Below, piece after piece: positions 50,592-59,136 of a DNA stretch of 64,000 nucleotides; positions within the stretch are counted from its first letter, which is position 1; the number at the start of each line of letters is the position of its first letter. This DNA comes from Acidovorax soli. Lineage in GTDB: Bacteria > Pseudomonadota > Gammaproteobacteria > Burkholderiales > Burkholderiaceae_C. Under the pieces are notes generated by a model, which did not search any database, was not told the DNA's origin, and worked only from the letters and a program-made list of their open reading frames with translations. Where the stretch lies: the NCBI RefSeq assembly GCF_014207955.1, contig NZ_JACHLK010000004.1, forward strand, positions 372,001 to 436,000, in the 5' to 3' direction. The position numbers were made by a program, and so were the translations under genes.

Positions 50592-50828
50592 ATGACTCTG
50601 TTTGAGCGACTGCGCTACGCCCTTGGTGCCGCTGCGGTCGGAGGTGCGACGCTTTCCCTTGTCATCGCTTTGCTTTCCGCGGACGCAATCGCCGTATTGC
50701 CGCAGCGCGCGTTTGACTGGATCATGAGTCCCCTCTATGGACTCGTCGTTTACGTGGTCGCATTCATCTTCGCTCCCGTGCTGGAAGAGCGCTTCCCTAT
50801 TAACCGACCACATGCAAAAAAGCCATGA
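50592..50828 (+). CDS. Small two-helix membrane protein, cassette-type gene
   Basis: Seventy-eight residues with two membrane helices (LGAAAVGGATLSLVIALLSA and WIMSPLYGLVVYVVAFIFA). The ATG is 11 bases after the R' box of the attC site, the usual place for a cassette gene. A weaker attC-like sequence follows (50848-50901). Function unknown. Confidence 0.65.
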   Translation: MTLFERLRYALGAAAVGGATLSLVIALLSADAIAVLPQRAFDWIMSPLYGLVVYVVAFIFAPVLEERFPINRPHAKKP

Positions 50829-50847
50829 AACCCGCCGTGCGTCTGCC

Positions 50848-50901
50848 GTCTAACAGGTCGGTCGTCGGACACTCTCCGGCGGTGTGCCACCAACGATAGG
50901 T
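50848..50901 (+). other. Degenerate attC-like site
   Basis: GTCTAAC (50848-50854) and GATAGGT (50895-50901) pair with one mismatch, and GGACAC with GTGTGCC between them gives a short inner stem. It follows the membrane-protein gene and precedes the Imm32-like gene, where an attC is expected. Confidence 0.4.
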
Positions 50902-50940
50902 TTCATGGGGGCGTAGTGACCAAACTCGGTTTGAGATGAC

Positions 50941-51189
50941 ATGAAGATCTATGGCTATGCCGATGCGGGGCTCCCAATAGAACAGGTCGTTCCTGAAGAA
51001 TTGGCCGAAATAACGGTGTGTGCGGACCCGTCTGAGCTCCGTCAGATGGCTGCGTTTCTTGAGAGCTGCGCGATAGAAATGGAGCGCATGGGCTCAACCT
51101 ACAGCCATGTGCATCTTGCCGACCGAATCAAGCAGTTCGAGTCTTCGCCGCACTTCGTCGTTGCCGGTTCCGAAAGCGATGAAACCTAA
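50941..51189 (+). CDS. Imm32-like immunity protein
   Basis: Eighty-two residues. ELAEITVCADPSELRQMAAF and TYSHVHLADRIKQFES match the pattern of Imm32-family immunity proteins, which protect against polymorphic toxins. No toxin gene is nearby, so it is an orphan immunity gene, as often found on cassettes. Its stop codon TAA lies inside CCTAACCC, the form of an attC R'' box. ATG 50941. Confidence 0.6.
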   Translation: MKIYGYADAGLPIEQVVPEELAEITVCADPSELRQMAAFLESCAIEMERMGSTYSHVHLADRIKQFESSPHFVVAGSESDET

Positions 51190-51194
51190 CCCTT

Positions 51195-51329
51195 CTAGCT
51201 GGAACGCTCTTCCTCTTGGGCCAAAAATAGGTTGAGCTTGTGCCTGGCACCAACGGCTGGAGCCTCCCATTCAAAGTCGCCATGGCCGGCATAGGTGGCT
51301 TCACAGCCATACACATAGATCGTGGTCAT
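51195..51329 (-). CDS. Very small protein, 44 residues
   Basis: ATG 51329 after AGAGAGACG; product starts MTTIYVYGCEATYAGHGDFE and ends AQEEERSS. Opposite strand to the cassette genes; the stop lies five bases from the Imm32-like stop. Short but with an ordered strand-helix layout. The stretch 51330-51502 after it holds no convincing gene. Confidence 0.4.
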   Translation of the reverse strand: MTTIYVYGCEATYAGHGDFEWEAPAVGARHKLNLFLAQEEERSS

Positions 51330-51502
51330 GTCGTCTCTCTACGAGGCACTTCGGTCAGGTCCGCTTGCTGGAGTGCCGCGATGATGAGCGAAGTGCCGCG
51401 GCGGGGTTGCTGAAGCAGCCAGCCAGCAAGTGCTCCTTGAGGTCCTTGGACTCCCGGGCGAGGGCGTCGGGGCTGACCGCGAGGGCAAGGCAGGCGCATC
51501 GC

Positions 51503-51799
51503 TCATGGGTCGGTTGGAGGCTGGGTGGGCCGGGTGGGCCTGGCAGGAACAAAGGCAAACCGCCGCATGCAGACCACGCACAGGAACCCCACGGGCAGGT
51601 ACAGCACGCCATCCAGGCAGGCCAGGCAATGCCCGGAGGCCAGCACGAAGGGCGCGGCCCAGAACAGCGGCACCAGCAGCGCATACAACGCCAGTGCACG
51701 CCAGCGGCCGGCCAGGAAGATGCCCACAGCGCAAATAGCCTGCACGGCCAGCCCCAGGGCAAGCATCACCTCGGGCGGCAGGCTGGCAAGCAGGGGCAT
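51503..51799 (-). CDS. Small membrane protein, 98 residues
   Basis: Three hydrophobic segments (VMLALGLAVQAICAVGIFLA, LALYALLVPLFWAAPFVLA, LPVGFLCVVCMRRFAF) and a Pro/Thr tail. ATG 51799. High-GC codon use, unlike the cassette genes just upstream. No family recognised. Confidence 0.6.
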   Translation of the reverse strand: MPLLASLPPEVMLALGLAVQAICAVGIFLAGRWRALALYALLVPLFWAAPFVLASGHCLACLDGVLYLPVGFLCVVCMRRFAFVPARPTRPTQPPTDP

Positions 51800-51835
51800 G
51801 GGGAGAACAGAGCGAGCGTGCCTACCGGCCGGCCG

Positions 51836-52297
51836 CTACAGCCTGCGCACCTTGCACGCCGCCGAAATCATGCGCCGCGACCATTCGCTGGACATGTCCT
51901 TGAACAGCACGGGCGCCTCGCCCTCCTGGTACTCCTCGCGGCCGACGATGGGGCCACCCCACTCGGGCTGGGCGTAGTACGACAGCCACAGGTACCAGGC
52001 CTTGCGCGTGGGGCAGTCGACCACGACCTTGGCGTAGTACGAGCGGTACTTCTGCCCGCGGAACGAGGTGCGCTGCTGGTCGCGCGAGACGCGCAGGTCG
52101 AGCACCACGCGCTGGTCCACGCCGATGGGTTCGGGCAGGATCTCGATGAGGTTCTTGCCCGCGTCGGCGCGGTCGCCGCTGAGCGTGAACCAGCCGTCGG
52201 AGGAGGCACGTTGCGTCTGCAGCTGCGGTTGTGCTGGCGGTTGCGCCGGCTGGCCTCCAGCCAGGGCTGCAATACACAGGACAACGGCGCAGAGCAT
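51836..52297 (-). CDS. Exported hypothetical protein, 153 residues
   Basis: Signal peptide (MLCAVVLCIAALAGGQPAQP) then a strand-rich mature domain with VDQRVVLDLRVSRDQQRTSF, SYYAKVVVDCPTRKAWYLWL and a Cys pair (VDCPT, SAACKV). ATG 52297 is chosen because it starts the signal peptide; the frame is open 147 bases further. Function unknown. High GC. Confidence 0.65.
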   Translation of the reverse strand: MLCAVVLCIAALAGGQPAQPPAQPQLQTQRASSDGWFTLSGDRADAGKNLIEILPEPIGVDQRVVLDLRVSRDQQRTSFRGQKYRSYYAKVVVDCPTRKAWYLWLSYYAQPEWGGPIVGREEYQEGEAPVLFKDMSSEWSRRMISAACKVRRL

Positions 52298-52426
52298 GGG
52301 CGGCTTGGGGGTGCGTCCGGGGACGGGGTGGCGATCGGGTAAAAATTCATTATCCCCGAGGCGGGCGCCCGGCATTTCACCGTTACACAAAAGGGCTGCG
52401 CAGGGCCGTGGCATGGCCACCCGTTC

Positions 52427-52531
52427 ATACGGATTTGCCTTCAACCGTCTAACGTCGTTGGTTCGCCTTGCCGTGCTACAGCACTGTCTGCGGCTTCCCG
52501 CCTAGTTGTACGGTCGAATGCAAATCCGTAT
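52427..52531. repeat. 105-bp hairpin element with 22-bp inverted arms
   Basis: The arms at 52427-52448 and 52510-52531 are inverted repeats matching 20 of 22 bases (ATACGGATTTGC at one end, GCAAATCCGTAT at the other). The interior carries GTCTAACG beside the left arm. The element ends at the stop codon of the LysR gene at 52531. It looks like a small mobile hairpin or MITE; no transposase is present. Confidence 0.7.
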
Positions 52532-53448
52532 CAGGTGTTGCGCCAGGCCGATGTTTCTGCCAACACCCAGTCGCGAAACGCAGCCAGGCGGGGCTGCCCG
52601 GCCGCCGCCGGCGGGTAGGCCAGCCAGTAGCTGTAGTCGTTGGGCAGGTCCAGCGCAAAGGGCTTGACCAGCCGCCCCGCCGTGATGTCGGCCGAGGCCA
52701 GGAACATGCGGCCCAGCGCCACGCCCTGGCCCTCGGCAGCTGCCTGCAGCACCAGGGCCGAATCGCTGAAGCCCGGGCCCGTGCGTGCGATGGCATCGGC
52801 CTCGCTGCGGCTGGCGCCGGCCAGGGCCAGCCAGCGCGGCCACAGGTCGCCGGGCTGGTCGTGCAGCAGGGTGTGCGCGCGCAGGTCGGCCACCGTGCGC
52901 AGGGGCCCCTGCGCCGACAGCAGCGCCGGGCTGCACACGGGCGAGAGGCGCTCGCGCGAAACCAGGTCGGCCTGCAGGCCGGGCCAGCGGCCCAGGCCCA
53001 GGCGGATGGCGATGTCGAAACCCTCGTCGCGCGCAAAGTCGTGCAGCGCCAGGTCGCTCGTGACCTGCAGGTCGATGCCCGGGTGCAGCGCCCGAAAGCG
53101 CGCCAGCCGTGGCACCAGCCAGCGCGTGGCGAACGAGGGCAGGGCGGTCACGCGCAGCGGGCCCAGCAGGCTGTGGTCGTGCCCGGCCACGCGCTCGGTG
53201 GCGCCGGCCAGGGCGTCGAGCAGGCGGCTCAGCTCGGGCGCATAGGCCTTGCCGGCCGCGGTGCTGGTCAGCGCATGGCCGTGGCGCTCGAACAGCCGGC
53301 AGCCCAGCCACTCTTCGAGCAGCCGCACCTGGTGGCTGATGGCCGCCTGCGTCACATGCAGCTCCTCGGCCGCGCGCGTGAAGCTGTGGTGGCGCGCCGC
53401 GGCCTCGTAGGCGCGCAGGGCGTTGAGCGGGGGCAGGCGGCGGGCCAT
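52531..53448 (-). CDS. GcvA-like LysR regulator
   Basis: A 305-residue LysR protein of the GcvA subgroup: LPPLNALRAYEAAARHHSFT, RAAEELHVTQAAISHQVRLL, WLGCRLFERHG, then VTALPSFATRWLVPRLARFR. The stop codon lies within the hairpin element at 52427-52531. Divergent from a LysE-type exporter gene 137 bases away, its likely target. ATG 53448. Confidence 0.92.
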   Translation of the reverse strand: MARRLPPLNALRAYEAAARHHSFTRAAEELHVTQAAISHQVRLLEEWLGCRLFERHGHALTSTAAGKAYAPELSRLLDALAGATERVAGHDHSLLGPLRVTALPSFATRWLVPRLARFRALHPGIDLQVTSDLALHDFARDEGFDIAIRLGLGRWPGLQADLVSRERLSPVCSPALLSAQGPLRTVADLRAHTLLHDQPGDLWPRWLALAGASRSEADAIARTGPGFSDSALVLQAAAEGQGVALGRMFLASADITAGRLVKPFALDLPNDYSYWLAYPPAAAGQPRLAAFRDWVLAETSAWRNT

Positions 53449-53585
53449 GGTGTGGAGGAGGGGGAAAGGGGAGGGATTCGATCAATACAGCTTATCGAGG
53501 GCATGAGATTACATCGTTTGGCAACGGCGTGTGCCATCGCTGTAATCGCTGCTTTCCCCCACTTCTTGTACTGGAAGCGCCGCCC

Positions 53586-54185
53586 ATGATCGCCCTGTCC
53601 ACCTGGCTCCTGATCCTTGCCTTTGCCGTGCCCATGATCGTCAGCCCCGGCCCGGGCAACACCGTGCTCGCCGCATCGGGCGGGCAGTTCGGGCTGCGGC
53701 GCACCGTGCCGTTCTGGATGGGTTTCGAGGCCGGCAACCTGGTGTGGTGCCTGGTCTATGGCTTTGGCCTGAGCGAGGTGTTCGCGCGCCACCCGCTGGC
53801 CTACAGCGTGCTCAAGTGGGGCGGCACGGTCTACATCGTGTACTTGGCCTGGTGCTTCTTTCGCAGCGCAGGCGCCACCGAGCGGCAGGACCTGCGGCCG
53901 CTGGGCTTCATCGACGGCTTTGTGTCGCTGAGCCTCAACCCCAAGGTGCACTCGATGATCCTGGTGATGTTCTCGCAGTTCCTCTCGCCCGGCCTGCCAC
54001 TGTCGGCCCAGGTGCTGCAGATGGCCGTGGTCTTCGTCGTGGTGGGCCTGGCCTGCCACTTCCTGTGGATCTACGGCGGCCAGGTGCTCTTCAGCCGCGC
54101 GCAAAGCCCGCGCGCGATCCGGCTGCAGGGGCTGGCGTTCGGGGCGTGCATGCTGGTGGTGGCGGGGGTGATGGCGGTGTCGTGA
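53586..54185 (+). CDS. LysE/RhtB-family amino-acid exporter
   Basis: A 199-residue inner-membrane exporter with the LysE signature VPMIVSPGPGNTVLAASGGQ and FIDGFVSLSLNPKVHSMILV (with the conserved Asn-Pro). Six hydrophobic segments. Exports an amino acid or a similar small molecule; which one is unknown. ATG 53586. Regulated probably by the divergent GcvA-like protein. Confidence 0.9.
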   Translation: MIALSTWLLILAFAVPMIVSPGPGNTVLAASGGQFGLRRTVPFWMGFEAGNLVWCLVYGFGLSEVFARHPLAYSVLKWGGTVYIVYLAWCFFRSAGATERQDLRPLGFIDGFVSLSLNPKVHSMILVMFSQFLSPGLPLSAQVLQMAVVFVVVGLACHFLWIYGGQVLFSRAQSPRAIRLQGLAFGACMLVVAGVMAVS

Positions 54186-54235
54186 GGGGGGCGGCCGGTT
54201 AGACTCGCGGCATTGGTCAAGAGTGGACGTGCGAT

Positions 54236-54490
54236 ATGGCTATAAAAGTTGAACCCGTCGCGCTGAAGGTTATGGGAGTCGTTGGCCTCGATGCGGCTCA
54301 AGAGATGTTGAATTCTCGCCTCATCGACGTCGGCTGTGCCGTGGTGAAGGGAGAATCGCTGCTGGTCAGTCCGGATGACGCGAACCTGCGCGACGAGGGC
54401 GATTACAGGTGGTTTGAGGCGGTCGTGATTTCGTTGCTTCACGAGCACGGGGAAGCGGCTGCGCGCGGGACTGTCCATCCTCCGCAGTAG
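54236..54490 (+). CDS. Small hypothetical protein, 84 residues
   Basis: Soluble protein (MAIKVEPVALKVMGVVGLDA, then DVGCAVVKGESLLVSPDDAN). Starts 51 bases after the exporter gene; GGTTAGAC lies between the two (54197-54204), like an attC R' box but without a partner. Size and lower GC again fit cassette-type or immunity genes. No family match. The next 200 bases (54491-54691) show no gene. Confidence 0.55.
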   Translation: MAIKVEPVALKVMGVVGLDAAQEMLNSRLIDVGCAVVKGESLLVSPDDANLRDEGDYRWFEAVVISLLHEHGEAAARGTVHPPQ

Positions 54491-54691
54491 ACGCAACTGG
54501 CGAACAGAGCCTTGTCCTCAGCTTCATCACCATTGCGAGCCTGGGACAGTTTCAAAAAGGCCAGCGAAGCTGCCTGATCACTACGGGCATATGGTTTAGG
54601 CTGTCCGACCATCGAAAGCGGCAGCGTCTCTGGTGGGCCCCTACCGGGCCCTGGGCTTTCTACAAATTCTGCTGGATCCAGCAGCGCAACA

Positions 54692-55267
54692 ATGACTCCA
54701 CACCAAGCTCTTGAAGGCTGGCAATCGGTCGAAAGTGGACCATTTTTTGAAATCGATGCTGACCGAGCCTGGAGTCAGGCGGCCCTTCCAAGGGACTACT
54801 TTGAAGTCGCAGAGCTCTACGGCGGTCGAGAAGGATTTCTCGGTCGGCAGTACCTGCGCTTGTATTGCCTGGAGGAACTCCGGCATTTGAATGAGGCGTA
54901 TCAAATATCGCTTTGTCGCCCAGATTTGGTTGTCTTTGCTTCCGACGGGTACGGCGAAGGCTTCGCTTTCTACAAGGGCAGCTCACAGCTGCTCAACATC
55001 CCACTCATCCCCATCCCGGTCATCAACGAAAATATAGACTCGGTTGCCCCCGACTTCAACGCATTTGCACAAGCCAATTTGAGCAAGCCGGCGGCGGCAT
55101 TGAGCCAACATCCTGTCGGGCAAGAGCTTCATCTCAAGCAGCCCTTGTGCTTTGGGGGCGACTGGAATGACGAAAAGAACATGGTCTGGGTCACTCCCAC
55201 TCAACATGCAGAGCTAGTTCGCTACTGGAATCGCATTTACAGGGATGTGTCCCGCCAGAAGGGCTGA
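54692..55267 (+). CDS. SMI1/KNR4-like (SUKH) immunity protein
   Basis: A 191-residue protein with the SUKH pattern: YFEVAELYGGREGFLGRQYL, LEELRHLNEAYQI, LVVFASDGYGEGFAFY. SUKH proteins neutralise nuclease and other polymorphic toxins by binding them. No toxin is adjacent, so it is an orphan. ATG 54692. Lower GC than neighbours. Confidence 0.8.
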   Translation: MTPHQALEGWQSVESGPFFEIDADRAWSQAALPRDYFEVAELYGGREGFLGRQYLRLYCLEELRHLNEAYQISLCRPDLVVFASDGYGEGFAFYKGSSQLLNIPLIPIPVINENIDSVAPDFNAFAQANLSKPAAALSQHPVGQELHLKQPLCFGGDWNDEKNMVWVTPTQHAELVRYWNRIYRDVSRQKG

Positions 55268-55361
55268 TGGTCGAACCCGTATGGCGGGTCACCAAGAGAG
55301 CACCCACCGTATCAGCGGCAGCCACGGACCGAAAGCAAAGGTCTGCCTGCCTTTCACTTTC

Positions 55362-55895
<534 letters not shown>

Positions 55896-55898
<3 letters not shown>

Positions 55899-56013
55899 GC
55901 GCATCCAACAAAACTCTTTCGGCATCGTTGCCGCGCCTTGTCGTGCTGCTCGTACTGCCTGCCGCGCAGCGCCTGGCCAGGGCCACTTCGCTGAGTTTAT
56001 TTGTACGCTCTTA
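55896..56013 (+). repeat. Stop-codon-anchored dispersed repeat, full copy between convergent genes
   Basis: Begins with the TGA of the Gre-like gene and ends with the TAA of the minus-strand gene at 56011. The interior matches the copy at 32475-32590 along its length (CAACAAAACTCTT, CTCGTACTGCCTGC, CTTCGCTGAGTTT). The outer ends are inverted repeats of one another, less perfect than in the other copy. Confidence 0.85.
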
Positions 56014-56370
56014 GTGCTGCACAGTGCCTTGCGCTGCGGCTTTCAAGACTCTCTCTTGAGCCCTGCGCCAGGCCCATTGCATGTTCCCCAACAGGTGTTG
56101 GTCGGATTGATCGAGCACCCACTGGGCAATGGAGCGCCGAAAGCTCTCAGTCGAATCATTGACCAGCAACTCATATGTACAAGCTGCGACGCGATGCTGA
56201 ATCTCATTGATCCGACGAAGATGGGTGGGATGTTCCAACTCTTCGGTCTCAGGGATGTAGCTATCACGGCCAGCAATGGTCAAAGAATGGCTAAGTGCCG
56301 TCAGAAAAAGAACTTGGTATTTGGATGGCAGTGACTCCAGCCATTCCCCTTGAAATTCGTATTCCGCCAT
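56011..56370 (-). CDS. Hypothetical helical protein, 119 residues
   Basis: Soluble, mostly helical product (YEFQGEWLESLPSKYQVLFL; SIAQWVLDQSDQHLLGNMQW). ATG 56370. The stop is provided by the right end of the dispersed repeat. Upstream lies a gene remnant related to the gene at 58835-59107. No family recognised; orphan immunity-type proteins are similar in size. Confidence 0.6.
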   Translation of the reverse strand: MAEYEFQGEWLESLPSKYQVLFLTALSHSLTIAGRDSYIPETEELEHPTHLRRINEIQHRVAACTYELLVNDSTESFRRSIAQWVLDQSDQHLLGNMQWAWRRAQERVLKAAAQGTVQH

Positions 56371-56405
56371 CTTGATTCTTCAGTTGAACGTCAGGTCCTG
56401 GCCGT

Positions 56406-56625
56406 TGGTCGCCATCGTAGCAGCGGCTGCGCAGGACCCGCGGTAGGGGGCTGCTGAGCTACTGCCCTATCCCCTGGTGCCACTTTCTCACGATGGCCGT
56501 GCCCATCAGCTTGTCTGCACCAGGCGCTGTACATCGTTGACCAGTGCGGCGAGCTGCATCAGGGGGAGGCAGTGTCCAGGATGGATGTTCCGCATAGCCT
56601 CGTAGTGACGCAGCTGCTGCGAGAT
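56406..56625 (-). pseudogene. Truncated relative of the gene at 58835-59107
   Basis: On the minus strand a remnant reading QLAALVNDVQRLVQTS ends with TGA at 56506-56508, matching ELAALVNEVQRLVQAK of the gene at 58835-59107. The DNA match continues downstream of the stop for about 100 bases, including GTGGCACCAGGGGATAGGGC and GCAGCCGCTGCTACGATGG, a promoter-like end. The 5' part is lost, cut off before the EF-Tu-like gene. Confidence 0.75.
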
Positions 56626-56657
56626 ACATTACCTGGGCCATATCAGCAGGAGCCTCC

Positions 56658-57485
56658 GTGCACTCCACTCGCATCTTGTTCTTCTATCTTGCAGCCCTGC
56701 TGAGCATCTCCTTTCCCTTGAGAGCGCACGACATTGTTTTGCTCGGGGACGAAAGCCGAACGAGACTGTTGGCCTCGTGCAAGATGTGTCAGGGCCAGAT
56801 GGTCACAGTTGCCACACCAAGGTCACGGGCTTCCGCCCAGGATGTAGCAAGTTCAGCCCATAAGGCGCGCCATGCCGTTATCGTGATCGATGCCTCTGTC
56901 GGACCGCTTCCAGTGGCCCGGGAGCATATTCTGATAGCGCGTCAGGCGGGCGTTCCAAGCCTCTCGCTGATGTTCACCAACATGAATCGGCTCGAAGGCA
57001 TGCAAGATGCAGGCGAACTTCTGGAGCTGGAAGAGCTTGAAGTACGAGAGCTTCTGGACAAGTATGAAATGGGTGGTGACAAGGCGATGGTCTTTCACGA
57101 TGCTTCCATCCGCTCCATCAAGCGGCTTCACACAAACGGCGTGGGAATGGAAGCGATGCTCAGAGCGGTCCAGGCGCTCCCTGAGCGAAAGGTCCATTCA
57201 CTTGAGCCCTTCTCCGGGACAAGATTCCTTGCGCACCTGTACCTGCTGACACCCCAAGAATCAAAATTCACCGCTCCCCTGTCAAATGCTTCGTCCATTG
57301 GCCTGTGGATCAACGGTCAGTCACTGCGGGCACGCGTGCGGACAAAGCAGGCAGTACAACCCGGCAGCGTTCGTGAGCTGGAGTTCGAGACCGACAAGCC
57401 GATAGTCGCCCCCATCGGCTCCAGACTCCTCCTTGAGCAAAGCGGGAACATCGTGGGCGCCGGTGTCCTGTCACGTGGCGGCTAA
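56658..57485 (+). CDS. Exported EF-Tu-derived protein
   Basis: A 275-residue protein with a signal peptide (ILFFYLAALLSISFPLRAHD) whose mature part is clearly derived from translation elongation factor Tu. GPLPVAREHILIARQAGVP (82-100) and ELLELEELEVRELLDKYEMG (120-139) match the second half of EF-Tu domain 1; FLAHLYLLTPQESKF (190-204) and the end GNIVGAGVLSRGG (263-275) match domain 3. The P-loop (GHVDHGKT) is absent, the NKxD motif is replaced by TNMN, and domain 2 is missing, so it should not bind GTP. Exported decoy or moonlighting surface protein is possible. GTG 56658 with AGGAG. Confidence 0.8.
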   Translation: MHSTRILFFYLAALLSISFPLRAHDIVLLGDESRTRLLASCKMCQGQMVTVATPRSRASAQDVASSAHKARHAVIVIDASVGPLPVAREHILIARQAGVPSLSLMFTNMNRLEGMQDAGELLELEELEVRELLDKYEMGGDKAMVFHDASIRSIKRLHTNGVGMEAMLRAVQALPERKVHSLEPFSGTRFLAHLYLLTPQESKFTAPLSNASSIGLWINGQSLRARVRTKQAVQPGSVRELEFETDKPIVAPIGSRLLLEQSGNIVGAGVLSRGG

Positions 57486-57798
57486 CCCCGCCAACGAGAG
57501 GCCTCGCTTCGGCAAGCCGGGTCTGGTCGGGTCTTGCCGCCTGTACGAATCTGATTTTCCGGAGCGGCGCTGTTCGTACTTTGCGGACGGACACGCGACG
57601 AAGTGCTTTTCGGTTTACGTCTGGGCGGTGATCGCCCTGACCGTGCGGAACCCGCTGCTCGTATTGCTGATCTCGATGTTCACGGGAAGACAGCCGGGAG
57701 AAGCGCAGGCCGCCGGGGCATCGCTCGCCGGGTTCCTGCACCGCAAGACCCGTTGTACCTCCGCGCCTGACTGCCTGCCACTTTTTTGAGAAGAAGGC
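57486..57798. other. Intergenic region without a convincing gene
   Basis: Begins with the TAA of the EF-Tu-like gene inside GGCTAACCCC, the form of an attC R'' box, but no matching R' box is found. Open frames on both strands here have no start signal or known pattern. Nothing else was identified. Confidence 0.4.
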
Positions 57799-58116
57799 TC
57801 ATTCGGATGTTTCTTCTTCCTGCTGCACCGCAGCGGGAGTCAGCAACATCACAAGCCAGTTCAGCGGCACTGCCAGAAGCGGATACCCGAGACTCCACAC
57901 CGTGTGGTCCGTTGTAGGGTCACACACGTCGATGCCGGCACATGCTGCGTGCAGAACAGCGACGCCAATAAATTGGCCAATTCCAAGGAAGATGGCGGGG
58001 AACAGCAGGACCACTACCGAACCGAGCCCTTCGAGCCGGCTCGCCCGGCCTAACTTCACCGACGCGACCAGACCCATCAGAACTGCTGCCAGGGAAATAC
58101 CCGCAATAGAGGACAT
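57799..58116 (-). CDS. Small membrane protein, 105 residues
   Basis: Four hydrophobic segments (IAGISLAAVLMGLVASV, LGSVVVLLFPAIFLGIGQF, VAVLHAACAGIDVC, YPLLAVPLNWLVMLLT). ATG 58116, nine bases behind GGTTAGACC, which resembles an attC R' box. No family recognised. Confidence 0.65.
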   Translation of the reverse strand: MSSIAGISLAAVLMGLVASVKLGRASRLEGLGSVVVLLFPAIFLGIGQFIGVAVLHAACAGIDVCDPTTDHTVWSLGYPLLAVPLNWLVMLLTPAAVQQEEETSE

Positions 58117-58427
58117 GCAGGTCTAACCTCGGTGTTGACCGGCAACCATCAGGAAGGACTTGTGGGACACAGAATGCGTGGGCCTTGACTGGATGTGCGA
58201 GCTTTTGGTCATTGCAAGTATTCTTGTAAAGGCGAGGCATGAATGGCCAGTCAAACATCGGGATCGTAGCCCGTGCTAACCAACTTTGAGAAGACCGCTT
58301 TGAAACCTGTTGCTGAGTCGTGGCCCCGGCCGTGAACTCAGCGGGCCGACACCACCGGCAGCGACCGGTGCAAGGCGGTCGCCGGGGTTGGCCTGCGCAA
58401 AGGAAGATCGAGGTCCATCCCGGACGT
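58117..58427. other. Intergenic region without a convincing gene
   Basis: No coding frame is supported. It must hold the promoter of the membrane-protein gene at 58116. GCTAAC (58274-58279) and GTTGGCC (58397-58403) could pair as ends of a long attC-like site on the minus strand, but inner arms are not evident. Confidence 0.35.
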
Positions 58428-58721
58428 TCAAGTGCCCGCCCAGTTCAGAGTCGCTGCAGCCCACACGGCCCGCTCGGCGTGTACCACTGCATCAGAAAGC
58501 GTGGGGAATACTGCAGAAGCGTAGTTGCCGTAGTCGTGCGGCTTCGTTGGTGAAGCCCACTGCACATCAAATCCTGGCACCGCTTGGTCTTCCCGCACCT
58601 CTGGCGGATCCTGGCAATCGCCGGAGCCATAGCGGATCGAGCAACTGACGATGCGCACACCCGTTGGGACACGGCCGTCGTACAACCACGTTCCTTCTCT
58701 CACGACGATGAAATCGCTCAT
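58428..58721 (-). CDS. Hypothetical protein, 97 residues
   Basis: Soluble strand-rich product: MSDFIVVREGTWLYDGRVPT, then IVSCSIRYGSGDCQDPPEV and a helix near the end. ATG 58721. Its upstream region (58740-58830) is also found duplicated upstream of the gene at 56011-56370, with TACGAT as a likely -10 box. No family recognised. Confidence 0.6.
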   Translation of the reverse strand: MSDFIVVREGTWLYDGRVPTGVRIVSCSIRYGSGDCQDPPEVREDQAVPGFDVQWASPTKPHDYGNYASAVFPTLSDAVVHAERAVWAAATLNWAGT

Positions 58722-58834
58722 TGCTGTGCCCGCTCCCGGCTGGTTGCCCCCATCGTAGCAGCGGCTGCTCGGGGCCCGAACCAAGGCCTGCAGCCCTATC
58801 CCCTGGTGCCACCCTCCCGGGGTGGCTGTGTCCC

Positions 58835-59107
58835 TCAGCGGAGCCCGATCTTTGCCTGCACCAGGCGCTGCACCTCGTTGACCAGGGCGGCCAGCTCCGG
58901 CCGATCCCCGTACATGTCGAACTCGCGCACAGCGATCAGGCCCATGGACAACGGGCCCGGCGGGTCCTCCTGCGGAACGCCCAGAACGAAATGGCGGCAC
59001 CACAGCAGTTGCCGCTCGATGCTCACCGCGGGTGCGAAAGCCTGCGCAGCCATGGGGCGGATTTCTGCGAGGGCAGTGTCAATTTTGCGGAGAAGTTCTT
59101 CGTCCAT
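58835..59107 (-). CDS. Hypothetical protein, 90 residues
   Basis: Soluble helical protein (MDEELLRKIDTALAEIRPMA, SIERQLLWCRHFVLGVPQED, ELAALVNEVQRLVQAKIGLR). ATG 59107. A relative of its last 16 codons plus downstream DNA is found at 56406-56625, so the family has more than one locus in this genome. No known function. Confidence 0.65.
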   Translation of the reverse strand: MDEELLRKIDTALAEIRPMAAQAFAPAVSIERQLLWCRHFVLGVPQEDPPGPLSMGLIAVREFDMYGDRPELAALVNEVQRLVQAKIGLR

Positions 59108-59136
59108 GGCACCGCACGACCCACGCAACTCCCGCC

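Noticed and set aside
54197..54204. GGTTAGAC as proof of an attC before the gene at 54236
   Set aside because: No R'' partner; the upstream bases are the end of the exporter gene.
57433..57789. A 118-codon plus-strand frame after the EF-Tu-like gene
   Set aside because: It starts inside the upstream gene, has no ribosome site and shows no domain or signal pattern.
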